Source: an uncultured Bacilli bacterium (GTDB taxonomy: Bacteria > Bacillota_I > Bacilli_A > RF39 > UBA660). Taken from it: a DNA stretch of 15,032 nucleotides. Location: positions 1-15,032 of the forward strand of contig CANQLN010000014.1 in the NCBI GenBank assembly GCA_947624695.1, read 5' to 3'. Positions within the stretch are counted from its first letter, which is position 1, and the number at the start of each line of letters is the position of its first letter. Of the stretch, positions 13,571-15,032 are shown one piece after another. The translations under genes and the position numbers were made by a program. The notes under the pieces are model-generated. The model was given only the letters and a program-made list of their open reading frames with translations. It had not been told where the DNA came from and did no database searches.

Positions 13571-13699
13571 GTTAGGAGAATTTCTTAACTATCATAATCA
13601 TTTGTCAGATGCTAAAGACATAAAAACATGGCCACTCAGACATATTTTGTCGCATGTCTGATAATTTTAGGGGAAAGGGCTTTTGCTCTTTTTCTTTTT
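13571..13699 (+). ncRNA. Candidate small RNA, about 130 nt
   Basis: The stretch between the strong promoter and a terminator holds no convincing ORF but has ordered inverted repeats. A 5' hairpin pairs GTTAGGA (13571-13577) with TCTTAAC (13583-13589) and starts at the predicted transcript end. A weak TGTC/GACA pairing (13603-13606 with 13617-13620) follows. A perfect eight-base stem pairs TCAGACAT (13636-13643) with ATGTCTGA (13654-13661). The transcript would end at the hairpin 13674-13691. I match it to no known riboswitch or RNA family: there is no T-box motif and no purine or SAM pattern that I can see. It could instead be a leader of rlmN that ends early, although rlmN has a possible -10 of its own. 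Confidence 0.45.
13674..13699 (+). terminator. Intrinsic terminator of the candidate small RNA
   Basis: AAAGGGC (13674-13680), loop TTTT, GCTCTTT (13685-13691), one G-U pair, then TTCTTTTT. G-U and G-C pairs can extend the stem outward by three. Confidence 0.7.
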
Positions 13700-13733
13700 A
13701 ATTTGCATTTTTTTAGATACATTTTGCTTAATT

Positions 13734-13739
13734 TATAGT
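13734..13739 (+). promoter_or_regulatory. Possible -10 box of rlmN
   Basis: TATAGT (13734-13739) is a 5/6 match to the -10 consensus; the -35 position (around 13711) is only T-rich. A start near 13746 would leave about five bases before the rlmN ATG, that is, a nearly leaderless mRNA. Confidence 0.4.
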
Positions 13740-13750
13740 AAAATTAAAAT

Positions 13751-14761
13751 ATGAGAAATTTAATGAGTTTAACTAAAGAAGAATTAGAAGAATATTTTTT
13801 AAGTATCGGTGAAAAAAAATATAAAGCCGAACAAGTTTTAGAATGGCTTTATATTCATAAGGAAAGAGATATTGCTAATTTTACAAATTTAAAAAAAGAA
13901 TTAAGAGATACTTTAAAAAAAGATTTTAATACCGATTTTATTAAAATAAAGAAAAGAGAAGAAGGCTCTTTAGTTAAAAAATATTTATTTGAACTTTTAG
14001 ATGGTAACTATGTTGAAGCCGTTTTAATGGAACATGATTATGGGAAAAGTGTCTGTGTTTCATCCGAAGTGGGCTGCAATATGGGGTGTAAGTTTTGTGA
14101 AAGTGGGCGTCTTAAAAAGGTAAGAGGCTTAGAAACTTATGAAATGGTAGAGCAAATTTTATTAATTGAAGAGGATATTAAAGATAAAATAAATAGTGTC
14201 GTTGTTATGGGAATTGGAGAACCTTTTGATAATTATGATAATGTAATTAATTTTGTCAAAATTATTAATTACCCCAAAGGGCTAGCCATTGGTTCTAGGC
14301 ATATAACTATTTCTACTTGTGGATTAGTTCCTAAAATTGAAGAGTTTAGTAATTTTCCTTTACAAGTTAATTTAGCCGTTAGTTTGCATGCGCCGAATGA
14401 TGCGATTAGAGACAAAATTATGCCGATTAATAAAGTGTATAATATTAGTAAACTAATGGCATCTTTAAGAAAATATCTTTTAAAAACTAATAGACGAATA
14501 ACTATAGAATATGTTATGCTTAATATGGTAAATGATAGCTTAGATTGTGCTCATGAACTTGCGCAACTTTTAAAAGGAATGAATGTCTATGTTAATCTAA
14601 TACCATATAATGAAACAAATAATTTAGATTTCAAAAAAAGTGAAAGAATAAAAGAATTTAAAGAGGCATTAATAAGCCAAGGAATTAATGTGACAGTTCG
14701 AAAAGAATTTGGGGATTCGATTAGTGCGGCTTGCGGACAACTAAGAAGTAAAGAGGTGTAA
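13751..14761 (+). CDS. rlmN: 23S rRNA (adenine-2503-C2) methyltransferase RlmN
   Basis: The 336-residue radical-SAM enzyme methylates C2 of A2503 in 23S rRNA and of A37 in some tRNAs. The cluster-binding CxxxCxxC is Cys109, Cys113 and Cys116 in GCNMGCKFC; the two catalytic cysteines are Cys102 in VCVSSEVGC and Cys328 in AACGQL, at the expected places relative to the Escherichia coli enzyme. GIGEP (154-158) is the SAM-binding glycine motif. FCESG replaces the usual FCATG/FCASG. No ribosome site is visible before ATG 13751 (AGTAAAATTAAAAT), so translation may be leaderless; the later Met codon 5 (13763) has only weak GAGAA before it. prpC follows after two bases, the order known from Bacillus rlmN-prpC-prkC. 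Confidence 0.95.
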   Translation: MRNLMSLTKEELEEYFLSIGEKKYKAEQVLEWLYIHKERDIANFTNLKKELRDTLKKDFNTDFIKIKKREEGSLVKKYLFELLDGNYVEAVLMEHDYGKSVCVSSEVGCNMGCKFCESGRLKKVRGLETYEMVEQILLIEEDIKDKINSVVVMGIGEPFDNYDNVINFVKIINYPKGLAIGSRHITISTCGLVPKIEEFSNFPLQVNLAVSLHAPNDAIRDKIMPINKVYNISKLMASLRKYLLKTNRRITIEYVMLNMVNDSLDCAHELAQLLKGMNVYVNLIPYNETNNLDFKKSERIKEFKEALISQGINVTVRKEFGDSISAACGQLRSKEV

Positions 14762-14763
14762 AA

Positions 14764-15032
14764 ATGGAATCATGTTATATGACTGACTCGGGACGAGTTA
14801 GAAGTCATAATGAAGATAGCGTTACAATTTTAAAAAATGAAAGTAATGAATATTTACTAGTGGTTGCTGATGGTATGGGGGGACATCGCAAAGGAGAAGT
14901 GGCCTCAAGTATTGCGGTATCGCATTTAGGAAAACGTTTTAATGAGACACCTTCCATTGGTTCAAAATTAGATGCCGTAAATTGGCTTAATGATAATATA
15001 AATGAAATAAATGGGGAAATTTTAGAATATGG
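14764..15032 (+). CDS. prpC: PP2C-type Ser/Thr protein phosphatase, N-terminal part
   Basis: The frame is open from ATG 14764 to the window edge, giving 89 complete codons. The start of the bacterial PP2C fold is clear: GRVRSHNEDS with metal-linked Asp18, then VADGMGGH with Asp36 and GEVASS. PrpC removes phosphate from proteins phosphorylated by the PASTA-domain kinase PrkC, controlling growth and cell wall; in spore formers PrkC also senses muropeptides during germination. GAGGTG (14753-14758) lies at the very end of rlmN. prkC is expected just past the edge by analogy with Bacillus; that is a prediction. Confidence 0.93.
   Translation, partial: MESCYMTDSGRVRSHNEDSVTILKNESNEYLLVVADGMGGHRKGEVASSIAVSHLGKRFNETPSIGSKLDAVNWLNDNINEINGEILEY

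Noticed and set aside
13489..13608. TTGTCAG direct repeat at 13489 and 13602 as a possible XRE operator
   Set aside because: Seven bases in two copies over 110 bases is easily chance, and neither copy forms a clear palindrome.
13628..13738. 36-residue open frame starting with ATG GCC in the candidate RNA region
   Set aside because: It has no ribosome site, runs through the 8-bp hairpin and the terminator, and its hydrophobic make-up comes from T-rich DNA.
1..15032. CRISPR array, insertion sequence, prophage or attachment site, including beside the tRNA-Arg gene
   Set aside because: I saw no regular repeat-spacer pattern, transposase, integrase, or repeat of the tRNA 3' end within the window.

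Overview
The window is very A+T-rich and uses TAA, TAG and TGA as stops (TGA ends the gene at 5039-5791), so it follows the standard bacterial code and not the Mycoplasma code. Strong GGAGG-type ribosome sites, TTGACA/TATAAT-like promoters, and the neighbourhoods recU-pbp1A, gerE/gerM and rlmN-prpC all point to a low-GC Firmicute of class Bacilli. A GerE-like protein that I judge nearly superimposable on Bacillus GerE suggests a spore former. The species is not identifiable from the window.

Left block (1-7295, plus strand). It opens with the tail of a receiver domain, then a SufU-type Fe-S/sulfur-transfer protein, an unrecognised membrane-anchored protein, a DUF1292 protein and a PlsC-like acyltransferase. 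Next comes a signalling cluster: a 7-TM hybrid histidine kinase with its own promoter, a TIM-barrel sugar-phosphate isomerase-like protein, a free HPt protein, a free CheY-like receiver and a flavin-reductase/rubredoxin fusion (Hrb type). Together these supply every step of a His-Asp-His-Asp phosphorelay, but none has a DNA-binding output. A bidirectional terminator at 7295-7330 closes the block against the convergent minus-strand genes.

Middle block (7329-13451, minus strand). In transcription order it holds a tandem-HTH XRE regulator, gerE, a gerM-like gene, tRNA-Arg(UCU), a VanY-like D,D-carboxypeptidase, recU and a class A penicillin-binding protein. The theme is cell-wall synthesis and sporulation control. 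gerE has a sequence upstream that fits the sigma-K promoter consensus.

Right block (13536-15032, plus strand). A strong promoter drives about 130 bases with hairpins and an intrinsic terminator but no convincing ORF, a candidate small RNA divergent from the XRE gene. rlmN follows with no visible ribosome site, then the start of a PP2C phosphatase gene (prpC), an order also known from Bacillus.

Start codons were revised where the ribosome site favours a different one: acyltransferase 1571, Hrb 6642, PBP 9884, recU 10440. The HPt gene has no good standard start and may begin at ACG 5882.
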